Positions 7,856 to 16,354 of a stretch of DNA of 64,000 nt are shown here, one piece after another. A program made the position numbers and the translations under genes. The stretch comes from Nucisporomicrobium flavum (lineage in GTDB: Bacteria; Actinomycetota; Actinomycetes; Mycobacteriales; Micromonosporaceae): contig NZ_JADMLH010000010.1 of assembly GCF_016464385.1 (NCBI RefSeq), positions 7,593 to 71,592 on the forward strand, given 5' to 3'. How positions within the stretch are numbered: the stretch's first letter is position 1; each line of letters starts with the position of its first letter. The notes under the pieces are model-generated. The model was not told the DNA's origin, did not search any database, and saw nothing but the letters and a program-made list of their open reading frames with translations.

Positions 7856-9028
7856 GTGCTCGCCGTACTCTCACCCGGCCAGGGTTCCCAGAAGCCCGGC
7901 TTCCTCTCACCGTGGCTGACCCTGCCCGGCACCGCGGCGCGCCTGCGCTGGTGGTCCGCCCTCGCCGGCGTCGACCTGCTCCACCTGGGCACCGAGGCCG
8001 ACGCCGACGAGATCAAGGACACCGCGCGCACCCAGCCACTGCTGGTCGCCGCCGCGCTCCTCGCCGGTGAGCATCTGCCCCTGCACGACGTCGGCCTGGT
8101 CGCGGGGCACAGCGTCGGCGAGCTGGCCGCGTCCGCGCTCGCCGGGGTGCTGCCCGCCGAGGCCGCGATCACCCTCGCCGGGGTGCGCGGCCGCGAGATG
8201 GCCGCCGCCTGCGCCCTCGAGCCGACCGGCATGAGCGCCGTCCTCGGCGGCGACGCCGACACGGTGGTGGCCGCCATCGAGCAGCACGGGCTCTACCCCG
8301 CCAACCGCAACGGCGCCGGGCAGATCGTCGCCGCGGGCGCCGTGGACGCGCTCGCCAAGTTCGGCGAGGAGCCGCCCGCCGGTTCCCGGGTGCGGCCGCT
8401 GGCCGTCGCGGGCGCCTTCCACACGCCGTACATGGCACCGGCCGAGCAGGCGCTGGGCGCGGTCGCCGGCGGCGTCACCGTCGCCGACCCGGCCCGCATC
8501 CTGCTGTCCAACCGCGACGGCGCCGCCGTCGCGCACGGCCGGGAGATGCTGCAGCGCCTCGTCCGCCAGGTCACCGCCCCGGTGCGCTGGGACCTGGTGA
8601 TGCGCACCCTGCGCGACCTGGGCGTCACAGGCATCGTCGAGCTCCCGCCCGCCGGCACCCTCGCCGGGCTGGTCAAGCGCGAGCTCAAGGGCGACAACGC
8701 CCCCGAGATCGTCACCCTCAACACCCCGGACGACCTGCCCGCGGCCCGCGACCTGATCGCCCGGCACGGCGTGACGCCCAGCCTCGAGCCGGCCCCGCTG
8801 TTCCGGGTCGCGGTGGCCACCGGCGCCGGCGTGTTCCGGCCCGCCGAGGGCCTGGCCGAGGGCGACGACGTCCGCGCCGGCCAGGTCATCGGGCACGTGG
8901 CGACCCGGCAGGGTCCCGTCGAGATCGCCGCGCACGCGGCCGGCGTGCTCGTCGAATGGCTCGCCCACGACGACGACCCGGTGGCGCCGGGCCGGCCCGT
9001 CGCTCGCATCGGCGGGCACCAGGAGTGA
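7856..9028 (+). CDS. fabD: Malonyl-CoA:ACP transacylase with C-terminal lipoyl-like domain
   Basis: FabD moves malonyl groups from CoA to acyl carrier protein. The transferase domain occupies about 1-305, with GQGSQ at 9-13 and the nucleophile motif GHSVGE at 84-89 (Ser86). AFHTPYM supplies the catalytic His. Usual FabD proteins end near 310 aa. Here about 80 more residues (PAPLFRVAV to ARIGGHQE) read as a biotinyl/lipoyl barrel: V-x-x-GDDVRAGQVIGHV, then VEIAAHAAGVLVEW, then DDPVAPGRPVARI. The loop that would carry the modified Lys (MKM in biotin carriers) lacks Lys, so it is probably not biotinylated. The GTG at 7856 begins the VLAVLSPGQG strand. It is the first gene of fabD-fabH-acpP-fabF. 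Confidence 0.93.
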   Translation: MLAVLSPGQGSQKPGFLSPWLTLPGTAARLRWWSALAGVDLLHLGTEADADEIKDTARTQPLLVAAALLAGEHLPLHDVGLVAGHSVGELAASALAGVLPAEAAITLAGVRGREMAAACALEPTGMSAVLGGDADTVVAAIEQHGLYPANRNGAGQIVAAGAVDALAKFGEEPPAGSRVRPLAVAGAFHTPYMAPAEQALGAVAGGVTVADPARILLSNRDGAAVAHGREMLQRLVRQVTAPVRWDLVMRTLRDLGVTGIVELPPAGTLAGLVKRELKGDNAPEIVTLNTPDDLPAARDLIARHGVTPSLEPAPLFRVAVATGAGVFRPAEGLAEGDDVRAGQVIGHVATRQGPVEIAAHAAGVLVEWLAHDDDPVAPGRPVARIGGHQE

Positions 9029-9057
9029 CACCCCCGCTCGCGACCGAAGGAGCAACC

Positions 9058-10008
9058 ATGACCGCGGGTTCCCGCATCGTCGCGATGGGCCACTACCAGC
9101 CCTCGCGCGTCGTCACCAACGACGACCTCGCCCGGATCATCGACACCAACGACGCGTGGATCCGCGACCGGGTCGGCATCGCCGAGCGCCGCATCGCCGA
9201 CGCCGAGACGGTCGCCGACATGGCCACCTTCGCCGCGGAGAAGGCCCTGGCCGGCTCCGGGCTGACCGCCGCCGACATCGACATGGTCGTCGTCGCCACC
9301 TGCTCGTCCGAGGACCGGTGCCCCAACGTGGCCACCCGGGTCGCCGCCAAGCTGGGCGTGGCCGCGCCCGCCGCCTTCGACCTCAACACGGCCTGCTCCG
9401 GTTTCTCGTACGCGCTGGGCACCGCCGACCACGCCATCCGCGCCGGTGCGACCCGGAACGCGATCGTGATCGGCGTCGAGAAGCTCTCCGACCTGACCGA
9501 CTGGACCGACCGCAGCACCGCCGTGCTCTTCGGCGACGGCGCCGGTGCCGCGGTCGTCTCGGCCGTGCCCGAGGGCCAGGAGCCCGGCGTCGGCCCGGTG
9601 CTCTGGGGCTCCGTGCCGGACAAGGGCGACGTGCTGCGCATCGAGGGGTGGCAGCCGTACATCAAGCAGGAGGGCCAGATCGTCTTCCGCTGGGCGACCA
9701 CCGCGCTCGCCCCGCTGGCCCTGCAGGCGTGCGAGCGCGCCGGGGTACGCCCCGAGGAGCTGGCCGCCTTCGTCCCGCACCAGGCCAACACCCGCATCAT
9801 CGACGGCATCGTGAAGCGCCTCGGCCTCGGCCCGGACGTCGTCATCGCCAAGGACCTCGTCGAATCCGGCAACACGTCCGCGGCGAGCATCCCCCTGGCC
9901 CTGTCCAAGCTGGTCGAGCGGCGGGAGGTGCCCTCGGGCGCCCCGGTGCTGCTCTTCGGCTTCGGCGGCGGCCTCACGTACGCCGGGCAGGTCGTCCGCT
10001 GCCCCTGA
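9058..10008 (+). CDS. fabH: 3-oxoacyl-ACP synthase III
   Basis: FabH condenses a short acyl-CoA starter with malonyl-ACP to begin fatty-acid synthesis; in actinomycetes branched starters are typical. The 316-aa protein shows the Cys-His-Asn triad: Cys113 in DLNTACSGFSYAL, His241 in VPHQANTRI and Asn272 in ESGNTSAASIP. GFGGGLTYAG near the end is the usual C-terminal loop. The ATG at 9058 follows GAAGGAG at ideal spacing. The gene starts 29 bp after fabD and shares its operon. Confidence 0.96.
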   Translation: MTAGSRIVAMGHYQPSRVVTNDDLARIIDTNDAWIRDRVGIAERRIADAETVADMATFAAEKALAGSGLTAADIDMVVVATCSSEDRCPNVATRVAAKLGVAAPAAFDLNTACSGFSYALGTADHAIRAGATRNAIVIGVEKLSDLTDWTDRSTAVLFGDGAGAAVVSAVPEGQEPGVGPVLWGSVPDKGDVLRIEGWQPYIKQEGQIVFRWATTALAPLALQACERAGVRPEELAAFVPHQANTRIIDGIVKRLGLGPDVVIAKDLVESGNTSAASIPLALSKLVERREVPSGAPVLLFGFGGGLTYAGQVVRCP

Positions 10009-10061
10009 GGCAGCCGTCCGCCCGTCGAGCAGTCCCCACCACCGAGAGGAACCATCGAACT

Positions 10062-10304
10062 ATGGCTACCCGCGCAGAGATCACCTCCGGCCTCGCCGAG
10101 ATCCTGGAGGAGGTCGCCGGGGTGAACCCCGACGACGTCGCCGAGGAGAAGTCCTTCACCGACGACCTGGACGTCGACTCGCTGTCGATGGTCGAGGTCG
10201 TGGTGGCCGCCGAGGAGAAGTTCGGCGTCAAGATCCCCGACAACGAGGTCCAGAACCTCAAGACCGTCGGCGACGCCGTGTCCTTCATCGAGGCGAATCA
10301 CTGA
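10062..10304 (+). CDS. acpP: Acyl carrier protein
   Basis: An 80-aa acidic four-helix carrier. Ser40 in DLDVDSLSMVE is the 4'-phosphopantetheine attachment site. It carries growing chains between FabD, FabH, FabF and the reductases. GAGAGGAA lies upstream of the ATG. It sits between fabH and fabF, with only one base separating its stop from the fabF start. Confidence 0.96.
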   Translation: MATRAEITSGLAEILEEVAGVNPDDVAEEKSFTDDLDVDSLSMVEVVVAAEEKFGVKIPDNEVQNLKTVGDAVSFIEANH

Positions 10305-10305
10305 C

Positions 10306-11532
10306 ATGAGCAGCACAGACGTCGTCGTCACCGGGCTCGGCGCGACGACCCCGCTGGGCGGGGACGTCGCGTCCACCTGGGACGCCATGCTCGCCGGCCG
10401 CTCCGGGGTGGGTCCCCTCACCCAGGAGTGGGCCGCGCAGCTGCCCGTACGCATCGCCGCGGAGCTCGCCGTGGACCCGTCGGAGGTCCTCGAGCGGGTA
10501 CGCCTGCGCAAGCTCGACCGCTCCGAGGCGATCGCGCTGATCGCCGCGAAGCAGGCGTGGGCCGACTCCGGCCTGGCCGACTCGGGCCTCGACCCCGAGC
10601 GGCTCGCCGTCAGCTTCGGCAGCGGAATAGGGGGTGCGCAGACCCTGCTCAACCAGGACGACATCCTGGAGGCCTCCGGGCCGCGCCGGGTCAGCCCGCA
10701 CACCGTGCCGATGCTCATGCCCAACGGCCCCGCCGCCTGGGTCGGCATCGACCTCGGCGCGCAGGCCGGCGTGCACTCCATGGCCAGCGCCTGCGCCACC
10801 GGCGCGGAGGCGCTCTCCCTGGGCCTCGACATCATCCGCTCCGGCCGCGCCGACGTGGTCGTCGCGGGCGGCACGGAGGCGGTCGTGCACCCGCTCCCGA
10901 TCGCCGGTTTCGCCTCGATGCGGGCCATGTCGACCCGCAACGACGACCCGGAGAGGGCGTCCCGCCCGTGGGACAAGGGCCGCGACGGCTTCGTCCTCGG
11001 CGAGGGCGCGGGCGCGCTGGTGCTCGAGCGCGCCGACCACGCGGCCGCGCGTGGCGCCACCGTGTACGCCCGCCTCGCCGGCGCCGGCATCACCTCGGAC
11101 GGCTACGACATCGTCCAGCCGGACCCGGAGTGCCGTGGCGGCATCCGCGCGATGAGCCGGGCCATCCGCGACGCCGGCCTGACCGGCGCGGACATCGTCC
11201 ACGTCAACGCGCACGCCACGTCGACCCCGGTCGGTGACATGGGCGAGATCAAGGGCATCCGGGCCGCCATCGGCGACCACCCGCTGCTCACCTCGACCAA
11301 GTCGATGTCGGGCCACCTCCTGGGCGCGGCCGGCGCCCTCGAGTCCATCGCCACGATCCTGGCCATCCGCGACTCCGTGGTGCCGCCGACGATCAACCTG
11401 GACGACCCGGACGACCGCCTCGACCTCGAGGTGGCCGCCCACAAGGCCCGCCCGCTCGAGATCGCCGCGGCGATGAACAACTCGTTCGGCTTCGGCGGCC
11501 ACAACGTGGCGCTGGTCTTCACCCGCGTCTGA
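10306..11532 (+). CDS. fabF: 3-oxoacyl-ACP synthase II
   Basis: FabF performs the elongation condensations of type II fatty-acid synthesis. The 408-aa protein has the nucleophile Cys163 in SMASACATGAEAL, the two His in VNAHATSTPVGD and SGHLLGAAGALES, and the closing NNSFGFGGHN segment. Its ATG lies 1 bp after the acpP stop, so the pair is probably translated together. A hairpin and a tandem repeat follow before the carboxyltransferase gene. Confidence 0.95.
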   Translation: MSSTDVVVTGLGATTPLGGDVASTWDAMLAGRSGVGPLTQEWAAQLPVRIAAELAVDPSEVLERVRLRKLDRSEAIALIAAKQAWADSGLADSGLDPERLAVSFGSGIGGAQTLLNQDDILEASGPRRVSPHTVPMLMPNGPAAWVGIDLGAQAGVHSMASACATGAEALSLGLDIIRSGRADVVVAGGTEAVVHPLPIAGFASMRAMSTRNDDPERASRPWDKGRDGFVLGEGAGALVLERADHAAARGATVYARLAGAGITSDGYDIVQPDPECRGGIRAMSRAIRDAGLTGADIVHVNAHATSTPVGDMGEIKGIRAAIGDHPLLTSTKSMSGHLLGAAGALESIATILAIRDSVVPPTINLDDPDDRLDLEVAAHKARPLEIAAAMNNSFGFGGHNVALVFTRV

Positions 11533-11542
11533 CGCCCGGTCC

Positions 11543-11577
11543 GGCTGCGGCCCCACCCCTGCGGTGGGTCCGCGGCC
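11543..11577 (+). terminator. Hairpin between fabF and the carboxyltransferase gene
   Basis: Fifteen-base arms (11543-11557 and 11563-11577) pair at 13 positions around a 5-nt loop, starting 10 nt after the fabF stop. There is no T-run. It could end the fab transcript or act as a partial terminator that lowers expression of the downstream gene. Confidence 0.55.
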
Positions 11578-11594
11578 GGCGCGGCTCAGTCCTT

Positions 11595-11734
11595 GTCGGG
11601 CGCGACACCTCGCCCGGGTTCTCTCCGGCGCGATCGCTCGCTCAGTTCTTCTCCGGCGCGACGCCTCGGCCGGTTCCTCTCCGGCGCGACGCCTCGGCCG
11701 GTTCTTCTCGGGCGTGACCTTTCGCCCCGCTTGG
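11595..11734. repeat. Five-copy 28-bp tandem repeat before the carboxyltransferase gene
   Basis: Units begin at 11595, 11623, 11651, 11679 and 11707, exactly 28 bp apart, each around CTCCGGCGCGACGCCTCGGC. The outer copies are degenerate and the inner ones nearly identical. The period is not a multiple of three, so the array is not coding. It fills the leader between the fabF hairpin and the ribosome site of the next gene. Confidence 0.88.
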
Positions 11735-11742
11735 AGTGCGCC

Positions 11743-13155
11743 GTGACCACGACTTCCCCGTCGGCCGGCCCCGAGGTCGCCGACCACCGCGACCCGGAGA
11801 CGCGCCTGCGGGCGCTCTTCGACCGTGGCACGCTGCGCCTGCTCGCGCCGAAGGACGACTCCGGCGTGCTGTACGCGCGGGGCGACGTCGACGGCACGCC
11901 CGCGATCGCGTACGCCTCCGACGGCACCCGCATGGGCGGCGCGATGGGCGTCGAGGGCTGCCGGCACATCGTCGACGCCATCGACACCGCCGTCCGGGAA
12001 CGCGTACCCGTTCTCGGCCTGTGGCACTCCGGCGGCGCCCGCCTCGCCGAGGGCGTGGTCGCGCTGGACGGCGTCGGCCAGGTCTTCGCCGCGATGGTCC
12101 GGGCCTCCGGGCGCGTACCGCAGATCTCCGTGGTGCTCGGCCCGGCCGCGGGCGGTGCGGCGTACGGTCCGGCGCTCACCGACATCGTCATCATGAGCAA
12201 GGGCGGCCGCATCTTCGTGACCGGCCCCGAGGTCGTCCGCAGCGTCACCGGCGAACAGGTCGACATGGAACGGCTGGGCGGCCCGGAGCCGCACGGCCGC
12301 CGGTCCGGCGTCGTGCACATCACGACCAAGGACGACGACGACGCGTACGGCCAGGCCCGGAAGCTGACCGTGCTGCTCGGCCACCAGGGGCGCCTCAGCC
12401 CCGCCGACGTCACCCACGACCGGGACCTGGCCGCCACGATGCCGGACCGGCCCACCCGCGCGTACGACGTGAAGCCCGTGGTCGCAGCGCTGCTCGACGA
12501 GCCGGGTGTGGAACTGCACGGCCGCTGGGCCCCGAACGTCGTCACCACCCTGGGCCGGTTCGCGGGCCGTACGGTCGGCGTCGTCGCGAACAACCCGCTG
12601 CGCCTCGGCGGCTGCCTGGACGCGGCCAGCGCCGAGAAGGCGGCCCGCTTCGTGCGGATGTGCGACTCGCTGGGCGTACCGCTGATCGTGCTGGTCGACG
12701 TGCCCGGCTACCTGCCCGGCCTCGGCCAGGAGTGGGACGGCGTGGTCAGGCGAGGCGCCAAACTCCTGCACGCCTTCGCCGAGTCGGTGGTGCCGCGGGT
12801 GACGCTCGTGACCCGCAAGGCGTACGGCGGCGCGTACGTGGCCATGAACTCCCGCGCCCTGGGCGCGACGGCGGTCTTCGCCTGGCCCACAGCCGAGATC
12901 GCGGTCATGGGCGCGAGCGCCGCCGTGACAATCCTGCACCGCAGAAAGCTGGCGGCCGCCCCGCATGACGAGCGGGAGGCGTTGCGCGAGGCCCTGGTGG
13001 AGGAGCAGACGAGGACGGCGGGCGGCGTACACCGGGCGCTGGAGATCGGCGTCGTGGACGACGTCATCACGCCGGAGCAGACCCGCCACCGGATCGCGGA
13101 AGCCCTGGCAGCGGCCCCGGCCGCGCGCGGCACCCACGGCAACATCCCGCTCTGA
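11743..13155 (+). CDS. Acyl-CoA carboxylase beta subunit (AccD6-like carboxyltransferase)
   Basis: The 470-aa protein is the carboxyltransferase half of an acyl-CoA carboxylase, which moves CO2 from biotin to acetyl- or propionyl-CoA and supplies malonyl-CoA to FabD. Two crotonase-type halves are visible: an N-terminal VLGLWHSGGARLAEG with GPAAGGAAYGPAL, and a C-terminal VDVPGYLPGLGQEW with RKAYGGAYVAM, which form the oxyanion holes. The conserved end HGNIPL is present. Its place after fabF mirrors accD6 after kasA-kasB in mycobacteria. The GTG at 11743 follows TTGGAG and begins VTTTSPSAGPEV. No alpha (biotin carboxylase) subunit lies in the window. Confidence 0.9.
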   Translation: MTTTSPSAGPEVADHRDPETRLRALFDRGTLRLLAPKDDSGVLYARGDVDGTPAIAYASDGTRMGGAMGVEGCRHIVDAIDTAVRERVPVLGLWHSGGARLAEGVVALDGVGQVFAAMVRASGRVPQISVVLGPAAGGAAYGPALTDIVIMSKGGRIFVTGPEVVRSVTGEQVDMERLGGPEPHGRRSGVVHITTKDDDDAYGQARKLTVLLGHQGRLSPADVTHDRDLAATMPDRPTRAYDVKPVVAALLDEPGVELHGRWAPNVVTTLGRFAGRTVGVVANNPLRLGGCLDAASAEKAARFVRMCDSLGVPLIVLVDVPGYLPGLGQEWDGVVRRGAKLLHAFAESVVPRVTLVTRKAYGGAYVAMNSRALGATAVFAWPTAEIAVMGASAAVTILHRRKLAAAPHDEREALREALVEEQTRTAGGVHRALEIGVVDDVITPEQTRHRIAEALAAAPAARGTHGNIPL

Positions 13156-13481
13156 CCCCGGCCCACGGGTCGCCGGTCGCGCATCGCCCGGACGCCGGGC
13201 TGCTCTTGCCCAGGCGCCGGGCTGCTCTTCGCCCAGGCCCGCGGGCACGTCCCAGCCGCTCCGGGCCGCCCTCACCTGCCCATCTGCGTGTGCACGCCCG
13301 CCCATCTGCCTGTGCACGCCCGCCCATCTGCCTGTGCACGACGCCGGACCGGCGGCCGTGCGGCTCCGGCTGCCCGGCACGCGCAGCGCGGTTCGGGCGA
13401 GGCGCTGCCCGGCACGCGCAGCGCGGTTCGGGCGAGGCGCTGCCCGGCACGCGCAGCGCCTTGCCCGGGACGCCGCGGGTG
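13156..13481. repeat. Gene-free region of short tandem repeats
   Basis: The gap between two convergent genes holds three unrelated arrays. An approximate 23-bp unit around GCCGGGCTGCTCTT occurs twice near 13192-13240. A 22-bp unit (GCCCATCTGCCTGTGCACGC type) starts at 13278, 13300 and 13322. A 35-bp unit starts at 13371, 13406 and 13441, the last copy partial, and contains GCACGCGCAGCGC. None keeps an open frame with coding character. Confidence 0.8.
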
Positions 13482-15221
13482 CTATTTCCTGCAGGCGCTG
13501 CGGGGCAGCTTGCCTGCCTGCACCGGTGAACGACCCGGCGCCTTCGCTTTGCCGGCGAGGACCGCCGCCAGCGCGTCCAGCGACAGCCGGCTTGACGAGT
13601 ACGTGGCCACGAGCGTGGGTGATTTCGCCGCCGCCAGCAGGGCCGGCGTGTCCATGCTCACCGTCACCGCCGCGTCGGGGCTCAGGTCGGTGGTGTGGTC
13701 CCCGTACCCGATGAGGTGCACGACCGTGCCGCCCGCGGCCTGGACCGGGACGCCGGCCTGCTGCAACGCCTCGACCAGCCCGGTGCGCGCGGTCTCCCGG
13801 CCGCCCGAGGCGGTGACCGTGACCGGGCCGGTGACCAGCGGGCCGGAGCAGCGGCCCTTGAGGACCGTCACCGCGGCGGCGTCGGCGGCGAGGACCGCCT
13901 TGCGGTGCTCGGGCGACTCCAGCACGGACAGGTCCGGCTGGGGGCGCTCGGAGCGGAACTTCAGGGTCAGGATCCGGGTGACCGCCTCGACCAGCCGCTC
14001 CCGCTTGAGGCTCCCGTTCTGCAGCCCGGCGAGGATGCCGTCGCGCGCCGCGGTGATGTCCGGCGGCATGAGGAGCATGTCGTTGCCCGCGTTGAGGGCG
14101 CGCACGGCCGCTTCCCCGGCCGGCCACTTCATCGCCGGAGCCATGTTCATGGCGTCCGTGACGGCGACGCCGGTGAACTTGAGTCGCCCGCGCAGCACAT
14201 CAGTCATGATCTTGTGAGAGAAGGTCGCGGCGACGCCCTTGTCCAGCGCCTCCACGTCGAGGTGGCCGGACATCACCACGGCCACGCCCGCGTCGATGCC
14301 CGCGGCGAACGGCGGCCGGTCCTCGCGCTCCCACTGCGCCGGACTCTGCCGCACGATCGGCAGGTCGTCATGGCTGTCACCGGTCGTGTGCCCGTGCCCC
14401 GGAAAATGCTTCAGCGCCGCGGAAACCCCGCCGCCCTGAATTCCGCGTACGGCGGCGCGCACCTGAGCGGCGTTCGCGGCCGGATCGGCGCCGTAAGAAC
14501 GCGAGCCGATGACAGAACTGCCCTGCGCCCCGAGCGTGTCGGCGACGGGCGCGAAGTCCAGGTTGATGCCCATCGCCGCCAGCTCCTGCCCGGCGGCGTG
14601 CCACGCGGCCTGGGTGAGCGGGGGCCGGCCCGCGGCGCCGAAAGCCATCGCGGACGGGAGTTGCGTCGCACCGGTCCGCACCCGGGTGACCACGCCGAAC
14701 TCCTGGTCCGTACCGATCAGCAGCGGCGCACCCCCGGGCAGCCGCCGCGCCGCCGCCTGCAGCCCGTCGGTCAGCGCGCGGACCTGCTGCGGGTTGTCCA
14801 CGTTCGTGGCGGGATTCGTCGCACCGGTCGGGTCGCCGGCCGTGAACCCGACGAGGATCACCCCGCCGAGCCCGAACTTCGCCACCATCTCGGCGGGCGT
14901 GTTCACCCCGGCCAGCTTCTGATTGCCGGCCGCGGCGGCGCCGTCGACCCGGTCGGCGTTGTCACCGTACGCATAAGGCATGAGCACCTGCCCCGCGAGG
15001 CCGGCGTCGCTCAACGTCCGCACGGTCTCGCGCGCCCGGGTGGCGGGGTCGCCGGTGGGTATCGGGGCGACGCCGGCCGCGCTGGGCGCCGGCAGGCTCG
15101 GCGACGGCGCGGCGACAGCGGAGGCGGGCGGTGGCGTGGGCGCGTCACTGCCGCACCCGGCCAGGATCAGAGCCAGGGGTACGGCCACAGCAACGGAGAG
15201 CGCCCTATTCACGGGGGCCAT
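13482..15221 (-). CDS. Lipoprotein GH3 glycosidase (NagZ-type beta-N-acetylhexosaminidase)
   Basis: The 579-aa exported protein starts with a lipoprotein signal: hydrophobic VAVPLALI and lipobox LAGC, followed by a Pro/Ala/Ser linker to about residue 60. The GH3 domain carries the NagZ signature KHFPGHGHTTGDSHDDLP, in which the His-Asp pair is typical of N-acetylglucosaminidases, and the nucleophile loop VTDAMNMAP. LIGTDQEFGVVTR and SRSYGADP are further GH3 landmarks. A C-terminal Rossmann-like region (about 420-579) is present as in two-domain bacterial GH3 proteins. It probably trims peptidoglycan- or chitin-derived sugars outside the cell, like LpqI of mycobacteria. ATG 15221 has no strong ribosome site, but it gives the intact signal. 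Confidence 0.88.
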   Translation of the reverse strand: MAPVNRALSVAVAVPLALILAGCGSDAPTPPPASAVAAPSPSLPAPSAAGVAPIPTGDPATRARETVRTLSDAGLAGQVLMPYAYGDNADRVDGAAAAGNQKLAGVNTPAEMVAKFGLGGVILVGFTAGDPTGATNPATNVDNPQQVRALTDGLQAAARRLPGGAPLLIGTDQEFGVVTRVRTGATQLPSAMAFGAAGRPPLTQAAWHAAGQELAAMGINLDFAPVADTLGAQGSSVIGSRSYGADPAANAAQVRAAVRGIQGGGVSAALKHFPGHGHTTGDSHDDLPIVRQSPAQWEREDRPPFAAGIDAGVAVVMSGHLDVEALDKGVAATFSHKIMTDVLRGRLKFTGVAVTDAMNMAPAMKWPAGEAAVRALNAGNDMLLMPPDITAARDGILAGLQNGSLKRERLVEAVTRILTLKFRSERPQPDLSVLESPEHRKAVLAADAAAVTVLKGRCSGPLVTGPVTVTASGGRETARTGLVEALQQAGVPVQAAGGTVVHLIGYGDHTTDLSPDAAVTVSMDTPALLAAAKSPTLVATYSSSRLSLDALAAVLAGKAKAPGRSPVQAGKLPRSACRK

Positions 15222-15619
15222 TGGATCAGCTTCGCCCGAACATCGACAAACCGGCCCTGTGGATAACTTCTGCCATACGCGAGGCGGGGGTGAACGCGCC
15301 AGAGTGGGCGGCGCGGAGTGAGCCGGCCGGGGTGAGCCGCGCGGGGGTGAGCCGGCCCGGGTGGGCTGGCCCGGGTGGGCCGGACGGGGTGAGCCAGCCC
15401 GGGTGAGCCGCGCGGGGGTGAGCCCCGCGGGGTGAGCCAGCCCGGGTGGGCCGGGTGACTCGGGCCGCACCAGGCCAGCCACGCCGGGGCAGCCGCGCCG
15501 GCCATGCCGGGCGGGGCGGCCCACGCCGGGCGTAGCAGGCACGCCGGGCGTTGCGGGCCACGCTGCCGACAGGCCGGCCGGCGCGAGAGGCCGGCCGGAC
15601 CGGGTGCATCGGTGGCGGG
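15222..15619. repeat. Gene-free G/C-rich degenerate repeat tract
   Basis: From about 15318 to 15450 the plus strand is a run of variations on GGGGTGAGCC and CCCGGGTGGGCC at spacings of roughly 15-20 bp. It is followed to about 15560 by a second family based on CACGCCGGGC. The reading frames through it are Pro/Arg/Ala low-complexity on both strands with no coding features. It lies upstream of the GH3 gene and downstream of the DUF3145 gene, and no promoter stands out. Confidence 0.7.
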
Positions 15620-16111
15620 TCAGCCGACGCGGGTGAGGAGGGTGACCGGGGCGCCGTCGCCGGCGTAGCGGTACGGCTCCAGTTCCGCGTCCCAGGCCGT
15701 GCCCAGTGCCTTCTCCAGGGCGTGCGAGAGCGCCTCCGGGGCGCGGGCGGCCGCCATGATCGAGCGGAGGCGGTCCTCGCCGAGCTGGATGTCGCCGGAG
15801 GCGCCCATCGTTCCTCGGAACAGGCCGCGGCCGGGGACGTGCATGAAGCGTTCCCCGTCCACGCCGGGGCTCGGCTCCTCCGTGACCTCGAAACGGATCA
15901 TGGGCCACTGCCTGAGGGCAGCAGCCAGCTCGGCGCCGGTGCCCGGCCTTCCGGTCCAGCTGCACTCCGACCGCCGCATGCCGGGATCGACCGGCTGCGC
16001 AGTCCAATGCAGGGTGACCGGCGCGGTCAGGACGCGCGCGATCGCCCACTCGACGTGCTGGCACACGGCGAGTGGGGTCGAGTGGACGTATACGACGCCA
16101 CACGTTGGCAC
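15620..16111 (-). CDS. DUF3145 family protein
   Basis: The 163-aa protein matches the actinobacterial DUF3145 family from its first residues (MPTCGVVYVHSTPLAVCQHVEWAIARVL) through TGAELAAALRQW, FEVTEEPSPGVDGERF and GEDRLRSIM. The family is cytosolic, one copy per genome, and has no established function. The start is GTG at 16111, with GGGAGG 7 nt upstream, and the length is usual. It is transcribed alone towards the GH3 gene. Confidence 0.9.
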   Translation of the reverse strand: MPTCGVVYVHSTPLAVCQHVEWAIARVLTAPVTLHWTAQPVDPGMRRSECSWTGRPGTGAELAAALRQWPMIRFEVTEEPSPGVDGERFMHVPGRGLFRGTMGASGDIQLGEDRLRSIMAAARAPEALSHALEKALGTAWDAELEPYRYAGDGAPVTLLTRVG

Positions 16112-16354
16112 GGTGACCTCCCGGAGACCGAGGTGCGTCTTCCCCTACGACCTCGACCGCGGTTGATCGTGCTCCATGATGCCGGGTGGTACGGATGGTG
16201 CGCCAGAGAAACCGCAATATCGACATGTGAATGGCCGTAGTGGCACACCTGACCTAACGGACCAGCCCACTCCCGCGGTGCGGCCCTGCTGGCCTCGTGT
16301 AGGATTGCTCCGGCGTTTTATGCCGACACCCGTTCTTTTCCAAGGAGTACCGCC

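Noticed and set aside
11595..11734. The 28-bp repeats as a CRISPR array or coding repeat
   Set aside because: Units abut without spacers, the period is not a multiple of three, and no cas gene is present.
10285..14127. A 1280-codon open frame on the minus strand across fabF and the carboxyltransferase
   Set aside because: It is antisense to two certain genes and has low-complexity Arg/Gly/Ala composition. Long antisense frames are expected in DNA this rich in G and C.
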